DNA from: Flavobacteriales bacterium | Lineage (GTDB): Bacteria > Bacteroidota > Bacteroidia > CAIKAF01 | DNA length: 64,000 nt | NCBI GenBank assembly: GCA_018401695.1 | Contig: JAGYKD010000001.1 | Location: 908,016 to 972,015 of the forward strand | Direction of reading: 5' to 3' | Part shown: in pieces, positions 8,548-17,665 of the stretch | Layout of the letters: each line of letters begins with the position of its first letter | Position numbering within the stretch: the stretch's first letter is position 1 | Program-made: the position numbers and the translations under genes | Notes under the pieces: generated by a model | Told to the model about the DNA's origin: nothing | The model's database searches: none | Seen by the model: the letters and a program-made list of their open reading frames with translations, nothing else

Positions 8548-8783
8548 CCTAAACAACTAACTAATTTCTTATATTTGAATAACCGCTCTTAAGAAAATCC
8601 TTTAAACACTTTATTAGACACTACCTTAAGGTTTTGAAGGAATTCTTAATTAGGCCTATGCCTTATTTAAAATTTCTTGCTAAATCTTAATTAAGGGTTT
8701 CTTTAATTAAGGATTTTGACCAAAATTTAAATGGGGCTTGACAAAAAGATGCTTTGAGGCTATACTCTCATTTTAGAAAGTTC
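8548..8783. other. AT-rich gap with TTAATTAA motifs and an E. coli-like promoter
   Basis: No gene seen. TTAATTAAGG occurs twice (near 8688 and 8703) with related CTTAATTAGG (8648). At 8738-8766 on the plus strand TTGACA, a 17-bp spacer and TATACT give a textbook sigma-70 promoter. It points at the terminator and 3' end of the glutamate dehydrogenase gene, with no plus-strand gene after it. Confidence 0.4.
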
Positions 8784-8811
8784 AAAAAAAAAGACGCCCG
8801 AAGGCGTCTTT
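8784..8811 (-). terminator. intrinsic terminator of glutamate dehydrogenase gene
   Basis: On the minus strand AAGACGCC-TTCG-GGCGTCTT (8810-8791) is an 8-bp stem with a stable UUCG loop, followed by a run of T (complement of 8784-8790). It lies 20 bp past the stop codon at 8832. Confidence 0.92.
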
Positions 8812-8831
8812 CCTGTAGGTTGAATTTTAAC

Positions 8832-10262
8832 TCAAGGGAATATACCTAGAGTTTCATAAGAAACTACTATCTTTTGAATAGCGGTAACAAAAGCAGCGGT
8901 TCGCATGGTTTTGATTCCCTGGTGTTGCTTAAAGGTGTCGCGGATTTGATCGTAGGCGGTAATCATGGTTTCCTCCAGTCCGGAGTAGACCAGATCTTGT
9001 TCGTCGGCACCACGGTCAATTAAGCTGCGTTGAACTTCGGTAAGCGCTTTTCCGGTGGTGCTTTCGATGGCCTCAATGAGGTTGTTGTTCATCGATTTCT
9101 CGTAGCGTTTTTCCATCCGTCCAAAGCGCACGTGCGACAGATTCTTGAGCCATTCAAAATAAGAAACGGTCACGCCACCGGCATTGAGGTAAATGTCGGG
9201 AACGATGATGGCACCTTTTTCGATAAGGATAGCTTCGGCCTGAGGTGTAACGGGACCGTTGGCGGCTTCTCCAATGATTTTTGCTTTAATGCGTGCTGCA
9301 TTATCGCTATGGATTTGATTTTCCAGAGCGGCCGGAATCAACACATCGCAGTCCACTTCGAGTACGTCGGTATTGTTGGCTAGAGGGGCAGTACCCGGCA
9401 GCCCTTCCAAGGTACCTTTTGCCCGGAAGTGGGCTAAAGCTTCTTCGGGATTGATGCCGTTTTCGGATTGAACGGCGCTGTTGTACTCGCCAATAGCGGT
9501 AATAATAGCACCGGCTTCGAAGAAGAATTTAGCGGCATGATAACCGACGTTACCAAGACCTTGAATGGCGATTCGCTTGCCTTGAACACCTGTAGTTAGG
9601 CCAAGTTTTGCCATATCCTCTTCAAATCCCATCATGTATCGAAGGCCGTAAAACACGCCAAGACCGGTGGCTTCGCGACGGCCACGAATGCCTCCTTGAG
9701 AAATAGGTTTACCGGTAACGCAAGCCAGGGCATTGAGTTCGCCCATGGAAAATGCGCCGTAGGTATCGGCAATCCAGCTCATTTCACGTTCACCGGTTCC
9801 GTAATCGGGTGCAGGCACGTCAATACCGGGGCCAATGAAGTTTTTCTTAACCAATTCGGTGGTGTAGCGGCGTGTAATGCGCTCCAATTCATCCTCCGAA
9901 TAGTTTCTTGGATTGACCATAACGCCGCCTTTAGCGCCACCAAAGGGCACATCTACAATGGCGCATTTGTAGGTCATGAGTGCGGCCAAGGCCATTACCT
10001 CGTCCTGATTGACATGTTCGCTGTACCGTATCCCACCTTTGGTAGGCAGCTTGTGGTGGCTGTGTTCTACACGGTACGCCTCAATTACTTCAAAGCCATC
10101 TTTAATACGCACGGGGAACCGCATGCGGTACACCGAATTGCAGTACTTGATCTGGTCCAGGATGCCCGGGTGGGCTTTCACGAACTGGCTGGCATGGTCG
10201 AAGTAGCTGACCACATCTTCAAAAAAAGAGTGTTCTCTCTGAAGATCAAGATTTTGGGCCAT
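8832..10262 (-). CDS. Glu/Leu/Phe/Val dehydrogenase (glutamate dehydrogenase)
   Basis: 476 aa cytosolic enzyme for reversible oxidative deamination of glutamate to 2-oxoglutarate and ammonium. Seen: [25 protein letters not shown] (substrate site, catalytic Lys region, about 77-101), [10 protein letters not shown] (about 107), [13 protein letters not shown] with the catalytic Asp, the [16 protein letters not shown] stretch, then the Rossmann motif [12 protein letters not shown] (about 230) and [11 protein letters not shown] / [17 protein letters not shown] at the C-terminal domain. It resembles the RocG/GudB class with a short N-terminal extension; cofactor preference cannot be read with confidence. 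A single-gene unit with its own terminator. Confidence 0.94.
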   Translation of the reverse strand: MAQNLDLQREHSFFEDVVSYFDHASQFVKAHPGILDQIKYCNSVYRMRFPVRIKDGFEVIEAYRVEHSHHKLPTKGGIRYSEHVNQDEVMALAALMTYKCAIVDVPFGGAKGGVMVNPRNYSEDELERITRRYTTELVKKNFIGPGIDVPAPDYGTGEREMSWIADTYGAFSMGELNALACVTGKPISQGGIRGRREATGLGVFYGLRYMMGFEEDMAKLGLTTGVQGKRIAIQGLGNVGYHAAKFFFEAGAIITAIGEYNSAVQSENGINPEEALAHFRAKGTLEGLPGTAPLANNTDVLEVDCDVLIPAALENQIHSDNAARIKAKIIGEAANGPVTPQAEAILIEKGAIIVPDIYLNAGGVTVSYFEWLKNLSHVRFGRMEKRYEKSMNNNLIEAIESTTGKALTEVQRSLIDRGADEQDLVYSGLEETMITAYDQIRDTFKQHQGIKTMRTAAFVTAIQKIVVSYETLGIFP

Positions 10263-10293
10263 AAAACAGATATTTATTTGTGTACAAAGTTAA

Positions 10294-12738
10294 TCAAAGA
10301 GTTAGCGCATATTGCACAATAAATGATCTTGGTGGTTCAGGAAACAAAGGCCTGAGCGAATATGCGTTATTGAAGAGGTTGTTAATAATTAGCGAAAGCC
10401 TGGAAGATGGCGTGATTTGAACCGCTACACGCATGTCTACCACATGGGTTCCGTCTCGGGTTCTGTCCCTAAACGATTCTAAATTGGTGTTGAGGACAAG
10501 TTCGTCGAGTCGATAAAAAGCACGATCGATATTTTCCATGAAACTATTGTACCGGTAACTAAAACCCAAACTAAGCATTTTCCAACCCAGTTCAATGTCC
10601 ATTTTGGCGGTATGCCTAAAGCGGTATTTAAGGATGGTGGCGCTGGAATCCTCTTGCTCGGTAACAGAAGATGTATTTTGGTATTTCAACTCGTTGCCCA
10701 AGCTATCCGTGGCGTAGGTCAGGTTAGGATTTAAGGTTTGTGGCAGGGAATAATTGTACCCGCCCAGCAAACTTAGGGTCCAATCACGGCTCAGTTTACC
10801 GGTGGCTGCAAGTGAAAAATCCACGCCATACATGCGGGCGTCGCCGGTATTTATGGACATAAATCCTAAAATTTCGGTGAGGGGCTTGGTGAGGTCACTG
10901 TCGTAAAAACCTGCGGTAAATTCCACAAAATCGTTAAACTCCTGATAATACAAGGCTACATCGGCGTATCCGCTAAAATTTTTGCCTAAGCGAAAGGCTT
11001 GTTTCGCACCAATTTCGGCACTCCAACTGGTTTCGGGTTTCAAATTGGGGTTCGGGAAAATTTGGACAGCCCCTACGGTGGTGCGGATGAAACGTTCTCC
11101 AATGGTGGGAAATCTAAAACCTTGCCCGTAAGAAGCCCTCAAAAAGGTATGTTCCGCCAATTTATAGCTTAAACCTCCTCTAAATACCGGTTGAGTAGCC
11201 TCCAGATTCCCCAGTTTAAAATACTCAAAACGCACTCCGGCAACCGCAGTAAGTCTTTGGTTGAAGAACTTTTCTTCCAACTGAGCATAGGCCGCGAGAT
11301 TGGTTTGTTGGTTGTCGCCTGCGTTGCCTGCGTTGCCCACAAAAATTTGGCTTCTGGCAAATACTTGATTGAACATTAGTCCCGAAGTAAAGTTAAGGTC
11401 ACGCAACCATTTATTTTGTTGGGCCTTTTCGCCTAAAAAGCGCTTTTGGAACTGATATTCAGCAAAGAGCACCTCATTGGAATTGGATTGGTTGTTGTCG
11501 TTTTCGTTATTGAGGCTGTAGACCCGCGTTCTTAAGTGATGGGCAGCTCCTTGTTTTCCGGCATAGCTAATGTATGGATCGATGGCAAACTGACGCTGCA
11601 AGGTGGTTGTAACTGTGCCGTCAAAGTACCTAAAGAAGCCGCTGCTGTCGTTTTGGTACAAAAAGCCGGTAGTGGATCGGGAAAACAAAAAATTTCCGTT
11701 TAAACCGGCCGTGAGGCCCTCCACTTTCTTAAAACGGTAACGTGTATTGAAATGGGCACGGATTCGATTCTCGTATTGTCCGGGTTTTACAGTATCAGAA
11801 GGTTGTGTAATGATGGAGTCGGTACCGGGTGCCGTGGATATTCCGGGAGGTCCGGCATAGCCATTTTCTATTTGGGCATTCATTCCAAAAACCAAATCCC
11901 ATTGCCCGGCTTGCCGCATGTGCATGGCAGAAATACCACTCATAAAGGGTGGATTATTGGTAGACCAATTTTTATTGCCCGGTAAATCCCAAAAGCCTGT
12001 AAAGGTTTGAATTTTAGTTTTGGGTGTGGATCCGGGATAGGTGGTTCTTACATGAATAACGCCGTTAAGCGCAGAAGATCCATACAAAACAGAAGAAGGA
12101 CCACGAATAACCTCTACTTGTTCAATGGTTTCTGTAGGCACAAATCCCCAGGTGGTTCTTCCTGCATCGCCGGACAAAACAGGCATATCGTCTACAAGCA
12201 CCATAACACGGCTACCGGCCCCAAAGGAGTATCCGCTTCCGCTTCGAATTTGTGGTTCCTCGTCCACGATATTTACTCCGGGCACTTGATTGAGTGCATC
12301 GTTAATGGTGGTATTGTTTCTGTTTTCTATTAGCCTAGGACTCAAAACATCCATAGTTACCGTAACTTCCTCCAGCTTTTTCTCATATTTACCGTCGGAT
12401 TTTACCAACATTTCTGAGAGATTTACAGCAGCTGCTTTTAAAGCAATGGTACCTAAATCAAGGGTTTTTCCTTGGGGTACTTCAATGGATTTTTCGAAGC
12501 GCTGAAATTCCACCGAGCTAAATACCAGGGTTTGCTTACCTGCATTTACTTTGAGAGAAAAGTTACCATTGATGTCGGAATTGGTGCCCGTAGTGCTGTT
12601 TTTAAGCAAAACCGTAACAAAGGCAGCGGCATTACCCGTAGCCTCATCCACCAATTTACCCTTTACTTCGGTGCTTTGGGCCCATAATCCATGAGCAAAA
12701 AAGCCAAACACCATCCACAAAAAAACACCTTGTTTCAT
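10294..12738 (-). CDS. TonB-dependent receptor with carboxypeptidase-like N-domain
   Basis: Outer-membrane active transporter. ATG 12738 gives signal peptide MKQGVFLWMVFGFFAHGLWAQ; a TTG 15 bp upstream is less likely. Then a carboxypeptidase D regulatory-like domain (VKGKLVDEATGNAAAFVTV, NGNFSLKV, about residues 25-105), a plug domain (INDALNQVPGVNI, VLVDDMP, IEQVEVIRGPSSVLYGSSALNGVI, about 145-240) and a long beta-barrel ending in aromatic RSFIVQYALTL. About 814 aa. No transport partner or regulator adjoins it, so the substrate is unknown. Confidence 0.93.
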   Translation of the reverse strand: MKQGVFLWMVFGFFAHGLWAQSTEVKGKLVDEATGNAAAFVTVLLKNSTTGTNSDINGNFSLKVNAGKQTLVFSSVEFQRFEKSIEVPQGKTLDLGTIALKAAAVNLSEMLVKSDGKYEKKLEEVTVTMDVLSPRLIENRNNTTINDALNQVPGVNIVDEEPQIRSGSGYSFGAGSRVMVLVDDMPVLSGDAGRTTWGFVPTETIEQVEVIRGPSSVLYGSSALNGVIHVRTTYPGSTPKTKIQTFTGFWDLPGNKNWSTNNPPFMSGISAMHMRQAGQWDLVFGMNAQIENGYAGPPGISTAPGTDSIITQPSDTVKPGQYENRIRAHFNTRYRFKKVEGLTAGLNGNFLFSRSTTGFLYQNDSSGFFRYFDGTVTTTLQRQFAIDPYISYAGKQGAAHHLRTRVYSLNNENDNNQSNSNEVLFAEYQFQKRFLGEKAQQNKWLRDLNFTSGLMFNQVFARSQIFVGNAGNAGDNQQTNLAAYAQLEEKFFNQRLTAVAGVRFEYFKLGNLEATQPVFRGGLSYKLAEHTFLRASYGQGFRFPTIGERFIRTTVGAVQIFPNPNLKPETSWSAEIGAKQAFRLGKNFSGYADVALYYQEFNDFVEFTAGFYDSDLTKPLTEILGFMSINTGDARMYGVDFSLAATGKLSRDWTLSLLGGYNYSLPQTLNPNLTYATDSLGNELKYQNTSSVTEQEDSSATILKYRFRHTAKMDIELGWKMLSLGFSYRYNSFMENIDRAFYRLDELVLNTNLESFRDRTRDGTHVVDMRVAVQITPSSRLSLIINNLFNNAYSLRPLFPEPPRSFIVQYALTL

Positions 12739-12907
12739 AGCATCATTGATCAACAGGCATTGACCCTCCTGTTGCTGCAGTTCAAACCTAACAAGCTTTT
12801 GCGAAAATTCACAAAAAAACGATGTGCTCGTTATTTATAGGGGCTATTTTGAATGAAGCTAAATGCCGAAATTTGGAGGAATATATATTCAAAACATAGA
12901 GCAAAAT

Positions 12908-14029
12908 ATGAGCCATAATCCATCCGAACAAGCGCTTATTTTATTTATGCTTCGTCATTTGCAAGGGTTAGGACCTAAAGCCTCAAGACACATAATACAT
13001 GAACTTAGGGAACTAGATTTTCTATTTGAAGGAAAAGTTTCTGATTTGGCTCAGCTTCCGGGTTTAGGTCCTATTCATGCCGAAAAATTGTATGCTTTGT
13101 GTTCCAAAGGCAAAGACTTTTGGCTAAATCAATTACAGGCAGGTTTACACAGTGGGGTAAAAGCCGTTTGTTTTACAGACAACGACTACCCAAAACACTT
13201 GAGGCATCGACCGGAAATGCCACCTTTGCTGTTTATGCGAGGCAAGCCTTTGCCGCAAAACCATCGAGTATTGGCTATTGTGGGTACCCGAAACGCTACC
13301 CGTTATGGGCTGGATTTTCTGGAACGTTTAATGCATGGTCTGCGTGGTTTACCCATAACCGTTCTTAGTGGTATGGCCAAAGGCATTGACCGAAAAGCTC
13401 ATGAAACGGCCTTGTTTTATGGTCTTAGAAGCGATGCGGTGGTGGCTCATGGACCGGAACAATGTCAACCGCCGGGAAACGCCGATGTAGGGCAGGCATT
13501 GATTGAACAGGGCGGTGCTTTTTGGAGTGAACATCCTGCAGGAACAGAAGCACAGCGGGCCTATTTTGCTATGCGTAACCGAATCATTGCTGCCATGGCT
13601 GATGCCGTGTTGTTGGTGGAGTCCGGAGAAAAAGGAGGTGCTATGATTACTTCAAAGCGCGCATTGGAATACAACAAAACCCTCTTTGTGCTTCCCGGAT
13701 TGTGGTATGCAGAAAAGTCAAAGGGATGCCACATGCTGTTGCGCGAAGGACAAGCAAAATGTTTGCTTAATCCTGACGATATAAAGTACAGCATGCAATG
13801 GGATAAACTCAACCAGGCAAGACAAAGCAATATTTTTGATGCGCTTGACGAACAAGAGCAGCTTATTGCCAGAGCTTTACAGCAGAAACAACAATGTCAT
13901 TTGGATGAATTGGCCGAAATGTTGGAGCTATCCGTTTCCGCTCTTTCTTCCCTGCTCACTATGATGGAACTAAAAGGAATGGTGCAGCGCATGGCGGGTA
14001 ATCATTACCAATGGAATTGGATGCAATGA
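12908..14029 (+). CDS. dprA: DNA-processing protein DprA
   Basis: Binds incoming single-stranded DNA during natural transformation and loads RecA. An N-terminal helix-hairpin-helix pair (GLGPKASRH, LPGLGPIHAEKL) is followed by the Rossmann-like core: AIVGTRNATRYG, SGMAKGIDRKAHETAL, FAMRNRIIAAMADAVLLVESGEKGGAMIT and LFVLPG. A winged-helix-like tail follows (about the last 60 residues). ATG at 12908 starts MSHNPSEQALILF; an ATG at 12863 would add 15 residues of unlikely sequence. The usual GGT/ACGLDxxYP stretch is weakly conserved (AVVAHGPEQCQPPGN). Divergent from the TonB receptor. Confidence 0.93.
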   Translation: MSHNPSEQALILFMLRHLQGLGPKASRHIIHELRELDFLFEGKVSDLAQLPGLGPIHAEKLYALCSKGKDFWLNQLQAGLHSGVKAVCFTDNDYPKHLRHRPEMPPLLFMRGKPLPQNHRVLAIVGTRNATRYGLDFLERLMHGLRGLPITVLSGMAKGIDRKAHETALFYGLRSDAVVAHGPEQCQPPGNADVGQALIEQGGAFWSEHPAGTEAQRAYFAMRNRIIAAMADAVLLVESGEKGGAMITSKRALEYNKTLFVLPGLWYAEKSKGCHMLLREGQAKCLLNPDDIKYSMQWDKLNQARQSNIFDALDEQEQLIARALQQKQQCHLDELAEMLELSVSALSSLLTMMELKGMVQRMAGNHYQWNWMQ

Positions 14030-14048
14030 AATGACAAAAATGGAAAAG

Positions 14049-14795
14049 TTAGCGCACCTTTTTTCGGCGCCGCAGATTTATTAGTTCAATTACCAAAGCA
14101 TAGAACACAGCAAAATAGATGTATGCTTTTGGAATTTCTTTATGGAATCCTTCCAAAATGAGCATAAAGCCAATCAAAATTAAGAAGCTTAGTGCCAATA
14201 TCTGCAACGATGGGTTTTTGTTTATGAACCTGCTAATGGCCCCTGCAAAAACCATCATAATACCTATAGAAATGATGACCGCAATAATCATTACCAACAC
14301 GTGTTCGGTTAACCCTACGGCAGTTAAAATGCTGTCGAAGGAAAAAACCATATCCAAAAGAATAATCTGAACCAAAACCGAAAAAAAGGAGGCTTTTTTC
14401 TTTAAATCGGCATGCAATTCGTCCTTTCCTTCCATTTTATGAAAAATCTCAGTGGTGCTTTTGGCCATTAAAAACAGACCTCCGGCCAGCAATATTAAAT
14501 CTCGTCCCGAAACGGGGTGTGCACTCTCCAGTAATCCTGCAATATCTAGGGCAGGAATAGTGAACAGGGGTTTGGTTAAGCCCAAAATCCAATTGATGAG
14601 CAACAGCAACAGTATTCGAAACACCATGGCCAGCAATAAGCCAAGATTACGGGCTTTACGCTGTTGAGTTGCCGGCAATTTGTTGCTTACAATGGAAATA
14701 AAAATAATGTTGTCTATGCCCAAAATCACTTCCAAAAACGTGAGGGTAAGCAGAGAAACCCACACTGAAGAGTCAGCAAAAATTCCAATATCCAT
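14049..14795 (-). CDS. TerC-family integral membrane protein
   Basis: 248 aa, about seven predicted membrane segments. Family signatures are TFLEVILGIDNIIFISIV near the N-terminus and IILLDMVFSFDSILTAVGL in the middle, each with the conserved acidic pair. TerC/Alx/YkoY proteins are implicated in metal (manganese) export, in some cases coupled to secretion of metalloenzymes; here the substrate is inferred only. It ends 19 bp from the convergent dprA gene and lies just downstream of the oxidoreductase gene on the same strand. Confidence 0.93.
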   Translation of the reverse strand: MDIGIFADSSVWVSLLTLTFLEVILGIDNIIFISIVSNKLPATQQRKARNLGLLLAMVFRILLLLLINWILGLTKPLFTIPALDIAGLLESAHPVSGRDLILLAGGLFLMAKSTTEIFHKMEGKDELHADLKKKASFFSVLVQIILLDMVFSFDSILTAVGLTEHVLVMIIAVIISIGIMMVFAGAISRFINKNPSLQILALSFLILIGFMLILEGFHKEIPKAYIYFAVFYALVIELINLRRRKKVR

Positions 14796-14818
14796 GGCTA
14801 TGCTTAATAATATTAAAG

Positions 14819-15859
14819 CTATGCTTGATTACACTCTACTGCCAGTTTACCCATGCTTTTTCCGGAGGCCAAAAACTCATGCGCCTTGGGCAATTGGTTC
14901 CATGCAAAGGTATGCACTTTTGGTTTTGAAAAACCGGGTTTAGAAGCTTCATTAATTACCCTTTGCATCCAAGTCCCCAATAAGTCGGGTCTTTGCTCTG
15001 CAATACGAAGCATGTTTAGGGTAAGTAGTGATTTTGAACCCAAGAGAAGAGCAATAGGGTGATGCAAACCAAAGCCCCATAGCATAGATACATCGCGCAA
15101 AATTCGCATTTTATCTGATCTCATAGCTACTCCATAAGATAGCATACGGCCGCCTGGAGCCATGTGTTTAATGCCTTTTCCTACAGATGCACCGCCCATG
15201 GGATCGAAAACGACATCTGCTTTGGATTGCGAGGGCATACCAACATACCAAGGTTTTTTTAGGCTGTAAACCAAAGGGTGAGCTCCGTGTTCTTGAGCCA
15301 GAGCCTCTGCCTTTTCTTTGCTGCGGCTGCCCAAATACAATTCAGCACCTAAGGGCTTTATAAATGAAATTAAAGCTTGCCCTACTCCTCCTGCAGCGGA
15401 TAAAATCACCACTTTGTCTTTGGCTTGCACCTTGGTCCATTCCCTACATAAACACCATGCAGTAGTATACTGTGTGCCTAGGGCCGTAGCTTCCGCAAAA
15501 CTATAGTCTTTGGGAATTTCGACCGTTACCTGAGGAGAACAATCAAGCACTTCGCTATAGCCCCCAAATTTGGTAAAGGCAAGGACTCTTTTGCCAAGCC
15601 AAGATGCATCAAGCCCTTTGGCGATTTCTATTACTTCTCCCGAAACCTCGTAACCCGGTACAAAGGGAAATGGCGGCGCATCTTTGTACAAACCTTTTCG
15701 TGAAAGTACATCTGCATAGTTGAGACCAAAAGCATGCACACGAATTCTAAGCATACCTGGTTTTAAAGGGCTTAGTTGCGTACTTATTTCCTCGAAGGCT
15801 TCATAGGCATGCCCTTTTTTGATAAGCTTCCAACTTCTATATTTTTGAATGTTTTGCAC
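14819..15859 (-). CDS. MDR-superfamily NADPH oxidoreductase, quinone reductase/VAT-1-like
   Basis: 346 aa. A GroES-like N-domain (VHAFGLNYADVLSRKGLY, FVPGYEVSGEV) is followed by the nucleotide-binding motif ILSAAGGVGQALI (about residue 150). No zinc-ligand cysteine pattern is seen, so this is the zinc-free quinone oxidoreductase/VAT-1 type rather than an alcohol dehydrogenase. Substrate unknown. Start is GTG at 15859 (VQNIQKYRSW); no ATG fits better. The stop lies 23 bp before terC, so they are probably co-transcribed. Confidence 0.88.
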   Translation of the reverse strand: MQNIQKYRSWKLIKKGHAYEAFEEISTQLSPLKPGMLRIRVHAFGLNYADVLSRKGLYKDAPPFPFVPGYEVSGEVIEIAKGLDASWLGKRVLAFTKFGGYSEVLDCSPQVTVEIPKDYSFAEATALGTQYTTAWCLCREWTKVQAKDKVVILSAAGGVGQALISFIKPLGAELYLGSRSKEKAEALAQEHGAHPLVYSLKKPWYVGMPSQSKADVVFDPMGGASVGKGIKHMAPGGRMLSYGVAMRSDKMRILRDVSMLWGFGLHHPIALLLGSKSLLTLNMLRIAEQRPDLLGTWMQRVINEASKPGFSKPKVHTFAWNQLPKAHEFLASGKSMGKLAVECNQA

Positions 15860-16266
15860 AGGACTAAATAAAACAAAAAGCTTTTTAAAAAATGTTTCTT
15901 TAATAGTAAGGAGTGTTCATTTGTTGGTAATACTTTTTGTTTCCATTTGTTTTTTTGGCTTACGAATTTTTGTGAACCATCTATGAACAAGGTATGGATA
16001 TTTATAGTACTAATAATGTGGTATTTTTGAATTATATTAACAATTGGCTAGGGATGTTAATGGCGTTTTAATCTGATAAATTATAGCCTTTGCTACGAGC
16101 TATATTGTGTATTAGCTTTGTGATAATTTGAGTTCTTTTTACTGCTTTTATCTTTGGTTTGTATGTAGTGGGTAACGTATAGTCCAATATTTTTATTTAC
16201 CAAAGGATGTTATGGTAATTTTAAGCACACGTTTTCCCAAGGTTTCCACATCTATTGTTCATAACT
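15860..16266. other. divergent AT-rich intergenic region
   Basis: About 400 bp between the MDR oxidoreductase and rpiB with no convincing gene; frames are short and broken. AAAAAGCTTTTTAAAAAATG (about 15876-15895) forms a weak hairpin next to the oxidoreductase start. A Bacteroidota-type promoter for rpiB is listed separately. I see no repeat of the R family here. Confidence 0.5.
16127..16156 (+). promoter_or_regulatory. Bacteroidota-type promoter for rpiB
   Basis: TTTG (16127-16130), 18-bp spacer, TATCTTTG (16149-16156) fits TTG-N17..23-TAnnTTTG. It would give an untranslated leader of about 100 nt ahead of the ATG at 16267. Confidence 0.45.
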
Positions 16267-16701
16267 ATGATTCAATTAGCTATTGCTTCTGACCATGCCG
16301 GTTTTCCTTTAAAACATGCCTTAGCAGAAAGGCTTCAAGCCGAGTCGATTTCTTTTATAGATATCGGTACCTTTGGTACCGATCGTGTGGATTATCCTGA
16401 TTATGCGCATGCCCTCGCTCAATCTATAGAAAAGGGAGAAGTGGAAATTGGGGTACTTATCTGTGGAAGCGGTCAGGGCATGGCAATTGCTGCTAATAAG
16501 CATAAGCAAATTCGTTGCGCCTTATGCTGGAACAAAGAAATTACTGAACTTTCTCGAGCACATAATAACGCTAATGTATTGGCTTTACCGGGTAGGTTTT
16601 TGGAAGAAGATGAAGCCTGGAATATGTTGCTCACTTTTTTACAAACTCCCTTCGAAGGTGGACGACATGCAGATAGGGTCAACAAGATTAGTGCTTGTTG
16701 A
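16267..16701 (+). CDS. rpiB: ribose-5-phosphate isomerase B
   Basis: 144 aa, RpiB/LacA/LacB family; interconverts ribose 5-phosphate and ribulose 5-phosphate in the non-oxidative pentose phosphate pathway. Seen: IASDHAGFPLKHAL at the N-terminus, DIGTFGTDRVDYPDYA (phosphate and substrate contacts), GVLICGSGQGMAIAANK with the catalytic cysteine, AHNNANVLALPGR and the C-terminal FEGGRHADRVNKI. Start is ATG 16267; a TTG at 16255 would add four residues. Its last 14 bases overlap the convergent gene on the other strand. Confidence 0.95.
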   Translation: MIQLAIASDHAGFPLKHALAERLQAESISFIDIGTFGTDRVDYPDYAHALAQSIEKGEVEIGVLICGSGQGMAIAANKHKQIRCALCWNKEITELSRAHNNANVLALPGRFLEEDEAWNMLLTFLQTPFEGGRHADRVNKISAC

Positions 16702-17062
16702 ATTCTGATCCAAATGCCAACTCTAAAGGACTGAAGTAATCAATAAGGGCCTCCTTGATTAAGCGTTGTTGCTGTATAGGTTTTAGCCCTGGTAGGTGTT
16801 CTGTTGCGTCAAAATGGGGCCAACCGTCTGCGTCACGTCCAACAAATCGATAGTAGTCGTAAGGTATGAGCAAACTGCAAATGGCCACATGTAAGGCGTC
16901 CATTTTTTGTTGTTTGTTTAACCGCAAGGGACCTTTGCCAATTTCTTGGATACCTACCAGTAGCAGTATAGCCTCCAATTCGGGAGGTTCTCCGAATTGT
17001 TTTTCCAATGCGGCCTGCAATGCAGCCCAATCTCTTTGAAACTCTAAGTCTGGCTTTCCCAT
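16688..17062 (-). CDS. conserved hypothetical protein
   Basis: 124 aa with no signal peptide or membrane segment, so cytosolic. It begins MGKPDLEFQRDWAALQ and has LEAILLLVGIQEIGKG and the aromatic-rich DYYRFVGRDADGWPHF in the middle. The compact size and sequence resemble small proteins of unknown function often seen in Bacteroidota, but I cannot name the family. It overlaps the end of rpiB by 14 bp and is divergent from the CvpA-like gene, with 21 bp between starts, so the two share a promoter region. Confidence 0.75.
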   Translation of the reverse strand: MGKPDLEFQRDWAALQAALEKQFGEPPELEAILLLVGIQEIGKGPLRLNKQQKMDALHVAICSLLIPYDYYRFVGRDADGWPHFDATEHLPGLKPIQQQRLIKEALIDYFSPLELAFGSEFNKH

Positions 17063-17083
17063 AGTTTGGCCTATTTTTGCGTC

Positions 17084-17587
17084 ATGGCAAAGTTAGACAT
17101 TGCACTTTTGATTTTGTTGTTTGCTAGTCTTGCTATGGGCTATGCCTTGGGTTTGGTGCGCTCCTTGCTCTTGTGTGTAGCTTCCGGTATTGCTTTTTAT
17201 ATATACCCCGACGTGGCAGCGGCTTTAGGTGATTGGTTCATTTCCCTGGGGTTGGTACCTAAACATGCCCAATTAGCTACTGTATTAACCATTTGGATTC
17301 CAATGCTAATAATGGCTTGGTTATTAGGTTCTTTGGTAGCCTCCTTGCTTAAATTATTTTTCTTGAAATGGCTGGATCGAATGTTGGGTAGCTTGTTTGG
17401 ATTTGCATCAAGCTTTTTGCTGTTGGCTTTTGTTGCGGTTTTTTTGGATTATTTCTTACAAAATCCGCCATTTATGGGACGCAGCTGGGTTGCTGAAAGC
17501 AGATTAGTGCCCTTATTCATGGCACTAGGCGAATGGTTATTACCCGAAGAGTTGCTGGTATTCTTACAAGGTACAACGGGGGGATGA
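17084..17587 (+). CDS. CvpA-family membrane protein
   Basis: 167 aa with four membrane segments. The pattern fits CvpA/colicin V production family proteins: MAKLDIALLILLFASLAMGYALGLVRSL at the start, then a central WIPMLIMAWLLGSLVASLL, and LDRMLGSLFGFASSFLLL with the family's conserved G-x-x-x-G. The role in most bacteria is unclear (envelope homeostasis). Start ATG 17084 is chosen over a TTG at 17066. A 55-codon open stretch directly downstream (from 17584) shows no family features. Confidence 0.85.
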   Translation: MAKLDIALLILLFASLAMGYALGLVRSLLLCVASGIAFYIYPDVAAALGDWFISLGLVPKHAQLATVLTIWIPMLIMAWLLGSLVASLLKLFFLKWLDRMLGSLFGFASSFLLLAFVAVFLDYFLQNPPFMGRSWVAESRLVPLFMALGEWLLPEELLVFLQGTTGG

Positions 17588-17665
17588 ATCTGCTTAAAGA
17601 TTTTGAATCCTACCGAAAACATAGGATCCTAAAGGAACTCGGAATACGTTATGGAACCGTGGGGT

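Noticed and set aside
10009-10206. Short plus-strand frames within glutamate dehydrogenase, TonB receptor and MnmG genes
   Set aside because: Shadow frames of the real minus-strand genes, with no family features.
14295-14312. AACACGTGTT palindrome in the TerC gene as a parS candidate
   Set aside because: It has the CACGTG core but lacks the GTT/AAC arms at the right spacing.
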